Assembly: GCA_045132775.1 (NCBI GenBank)
Contig: JBGUSX010000125.1
Location: forward strand, 1 to 7,401
Origin: SVTX01 sp045132775
GTDB lineage: Bacteria; Bacillota; Clostridia; Oscillospirales; CAG-272
DNA: 7,401 nt
Reading direction: 5' to 3'
A program made the position numbers and the translations under genes. Below are positions 5,610 to 7,401 of this stretch, piece by piece. The notes beneath the pieces are model-generated. The model saw nothing but the letters and a program-made list of their open reading frames with translations. It was not told where the DNA came from and made no database searches. Each line of letters opens with the position of its first letter. Position 1 is the first letter of the stretch.

Positions 5610-7142
5610 ATGCCGAGAAGACCGAAGCCGAAAAACACATTGAGTGCAGGCGAGAGGGCGGCTATCTACGAAGCCGAGCAGGCGGAGAAGAGAGCCAGAA
5701 TGAACACGGACAGTGCTTCTTCGGGCGATGCAGTAGCAGACAAGGTCAAAGGATCTGTCGCACCCGAGAAGAAAGAAGAGAAGCCGAAGATAATTTTACC
5801 AAAGCCCCAGCACGCTACTGTCAAGGTCGATTTTTCAATAGAGACGGGCAGGATAAAGGCTATGCACGGAATGTGCAACGGTCCTATGTCCTACGGAGCT
5901 AATCTTTCCTCGCTTTTCCGCGAGATAGGAGTGCCGCACGTGCGTTTTGACGGCACGGACACTGCGCTCTCCGCTTACGCGGTGGACGTTTCAAGAATTT
6001 TTAAGGATCCGAGCCGCGATCCGCGCGAAGAGAAGGCTTACGATTTTTCCTACACAGACAGATACGTTGCCGCGGCATACAATTCGGGTGCCAAGGTCAT
6101 TTTCCGCCTTGGTGAGAGCATTGACCGCATGCATTCGGGCAAAAAAATATCGGTTCCCGAGGATATCGATCATTTTGTCGAGGTCTGCGCAAACGTTGTA
6201 AGGCACTACAACGATTATTGGGCAGACGGTTACGCTTACGGGATAGAATATTTTGAAATATGGAATCTTGACGGAGAGAATGAAAAAGCGTTTGAGCTTT
6301 ACCGCAGGGTAGCATCTGCTATCAAGCTGATGGACAGCTCGCTGAAGGTGGGCGGAATGGGCTTTGGAGGCGCGGACTCTTCATTCAGAGAATTCGTGAG
6401 ATTCTGTGCAAGAAAGCGCGCACCGATCGATTTCGTTACGGTCGCGGACTTTTCGGGCGATCCAAAAGCGGCTTGTGACAAGGTCAGGGATATGATCCCG
6501 ATCTTGCACAATCTCGGTTTTTCGGACACCGAAATTATGATCGGGGCGTGGAATTACGTTGACACAGAGGCTCTCGGCTCTCTCTCTCTTGAGAAGGTGC
6601 TGTCATCGTCTGACGAAAAATTCAAGGAGGCGAGGCGACGCGTGTTCGAAGAGCAAGGCTCTGTCAAGGGCGCGGCTTATGCGCTCGCGTTTATGATCTC
6701 GCTCGGACAGATCCGCGAGGTGACGAGGGCTTGCTTTTACGATGCTCAGCCATATCTTTCGGCATGGTGCGCGATATCGGACCGATTTGGAAATCCTGAA
6801 AAGCCGTTCTATGTCTTCAAGGCTTACGGCGAGATATACAGAGCGGGCAGGGAGGTCTACTCGGTCTGTGAGGAGACAGAGGGTTATGCTCATTCGGGCA
6901 TTTACTCGCTTGCGGCAGAGGGGGAGGATGCACTTTACGTTCTGATATCCTCTTTCGACGGCTGCGGAATAGTCGATCTTCGCCTTGACGCAATACCCGA
7001 AAATATTTATACTGCCGACGTTTACATGCTCGACGGAGTAAAGAATATGTCGCTTGCCGATTCGATCCCGATCTCCGGATCAAAAAAGCGCCTGCTTCTC
7101 AACATCAGCAAATACGGCGCGGCGATGGTAAAGTTATTTTGA
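5610..7142 (+). CDS. GH39-like TIM-barrel protein with apparently lost catalytic residues
   Basis: The protein is 510 residues. The start at 5610 is set by AAAGGAGG (5595-5602) seven bases upstream; an upstream TTG at 5505 would read through the inverted repeat. Residues 1-65 are polar, charged and probably disordered, with no signal peptide, so it should be cytoplasmic. Residues about 70-410 follow glycoside hydrolase family 39 (beta-xylosidase/alpha-L-iduronidase type): HVRFDG, a YDFSYTDRYV segment, YFEIWN, SLKVGG, a DFV segment and IGAWN. Residues about 415-510 resemble the C-terminal beta domain. Key positions differ: the acid/base motif WNE reads WNL (Leu220), the nucleophile motif TEWN reads GAWN (Ala313), the RFHG histidine is Asp114 and the usual STH motif reads TVA (Ala279). 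The fold seems kept but hydrolysis by the family mechanism is unlikely. A ligand-binding or regulatory role is an inference. A terminator follows directly. Confidence 0.8.
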   Translation: MPRRPKPKNTLSAGERAAIYEAEQAEKRARMNTDSASSGDAVADKVKGSVAPEKKEEKPKIILPKPQHATVKVDFSIETGRIKAMHGMCNGPMSYGANLSSLFREIGVPHVRFDGTDTALSAYAVDVSRIFKDPSRDPREEKAYDFSYTDRYVAAAYNSGAKVIFRLGESIDRMHSGKKISVPEDIDHFVEVCANVVRHYNDYWADGYAYGIEYFEIWNLDGENEKAFELYRRVASAIKLMDSSLKVGGMGFGGADSSFREFVRFCARKRAPIDFVTVADFSGDPKAACDKVRDMIPILHNLGFSDTEIMIGAWNYVDTEALGSLSLEKVLSSSDEKFKEARRRVFEEQGSVKGAAYALAFMISLGQIREVTRACFYDAQPYLSAWCAISDRFGNPEKPFYVFKAYGEIYRAGREVYSVCEETEGYAHSGIYSLAAEGEDALYVLISSFDGCGIVDLRLDAIPENIYTADVYMLDGVKNMSLADSIPISGSKKRLLLNISKYGAAMVKLF

Positions 7143-7149
7143 TTTAGAT

Positions 7150-7193
7150 GGAGAAGGCCTTTCTTTATTATGAGCCTTCTCCCATTTTTTTTT
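7150..7193 (+). terminator. rho-independent terminator after the GH39-like gene
   Basis: A 9-bp perfect stem (7150-7158 with 7174-7182) has a 15-nt loop and is followed by nine T residues at 7185-7193. It starts seven bases after the TGA stop. Confidence 0.85.
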
Positions 7194-7213
7194 GCAAAAA
7201 TAACTAGAGGGGT

Positions 7214-7234
7214 TTTCAAATTTTGATTTGTCGG
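7214..7234. repeat. 21-nt repeat, inverted copy of 5577-5597
   Basis: Exact reverse complement of 5577-5597. Together the two copies bracket the GH39-like gene and its terminator. The part beyond 7234 differs from the sequence left of 5577, so the shared element is short. Confidence 0.75.
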
Positions 7235-7401
7235 CGTGTTAAGCCTTCCCCAGCGGGGAAGGGGGACCGCGCTAGCGGTGGATGAGGAGGTCGCTTTTCC
7301 AAGGGTTTCACGTCCTTTGATTACCTTGTTTCGTTGCAAAGGAATCCTTGTGCCACAATACAAAATCCACGGTACGACAGTGACGCACAACTTAATGGCG
7401 A
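7235..7401. repeat. hairpin-rich intergenic repeat region, no gene seen
   Basis: Two tight hairpins stand side by side: CCTTCCCC (7244-7251) with GGGGAAGG (7255-7262), and ACCGC (7266-7270) with GCGGT (7275-7279). They are followed by GGATGAGGAGGTCGC-type sequence. From memory this style of double hairpin is a dispersed intergenic repeat in clostridial genomes. I see no credible gene to the window end. The minus-strand open frame here overlaps the repeat and the gene's 3' end and has no coding character. Confidence 0.5.

Overview
The window looks like a chromosomal segment from an uncultured Firmicute, most likely a gut-type clostridium (Oscillospirales-like). That placement is an inference. 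It rests on the AAGGAGG-type ribosome binding sites, TATAAT promoters with extended -10 elements, a Pro/Thr-rich clostridial-type lipoprotein, an M29 aminopeptidase, and hairpin-rich intergenic repeats. All real genes lie on the + strand, and most have their own promoter and terminator, so this is not one long operon.

Layout. 1-418: a poly-C run (probably an assembly or sequencing artefact), an AT-rich stretch, a strong promoter (220-248) and an unusually structured 5' leader of about 165 nt with several hairpins and a possible 7-codon leader peptide. 419-2742: a secreted lipoprotein gene split into two overlapping frames. The 0 frame encodes the lipoprotein signal, a long Pro/Thr repeat stalk and a small CxxC knuckle. 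The -1 frame encodes a beta-rich domain plus a second domain of about 288 residues that I do not recognise. A heptamer T TTA AAA sits in the correct phase in the overlap and is followed by a strong hairpin, so a programmed -1 frameshift is possible; a plain one-base deletion is the competing explanation. 2773-2809: terminator. 2931-3797: a stand-alone, signal-less paralogue of the lipoprotein's last domain, with its own promoter and terminator. 3919-5160: an M29-family aminopeptidase.

5161-5594: a gene-free stretch that is largely one long imperfect inverted repeat (MITE-like), with a nested double hairpin in its left arm. 5610-7142: a cytoplasmic GH39-like TIM-barrel protein in which both catalytic glutamates and other active-site residues appear to be replaced, i.e. 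a candidate pseudo-glycosidase. It is followed by a terminator (7150-7193). 7214-7401: another dispersed-repeat type region, whose first 21 nt are an exact inverted copy of the sequence just before the GH39-like gene.

How the genes relate. The clearest link is the pair formed by the anchored lipoprotein and its stand-alone paralogue, which put the same unknown domain outside and (apparently) inside the cell. The aminopeptidase looks like an unrelated housekeeping enzyme. The GH39-like protein may bind rather than cleave a carbohydrate or other ligand. No defence system, CRISPR array, tRNA, rRNA or transposase was seen.
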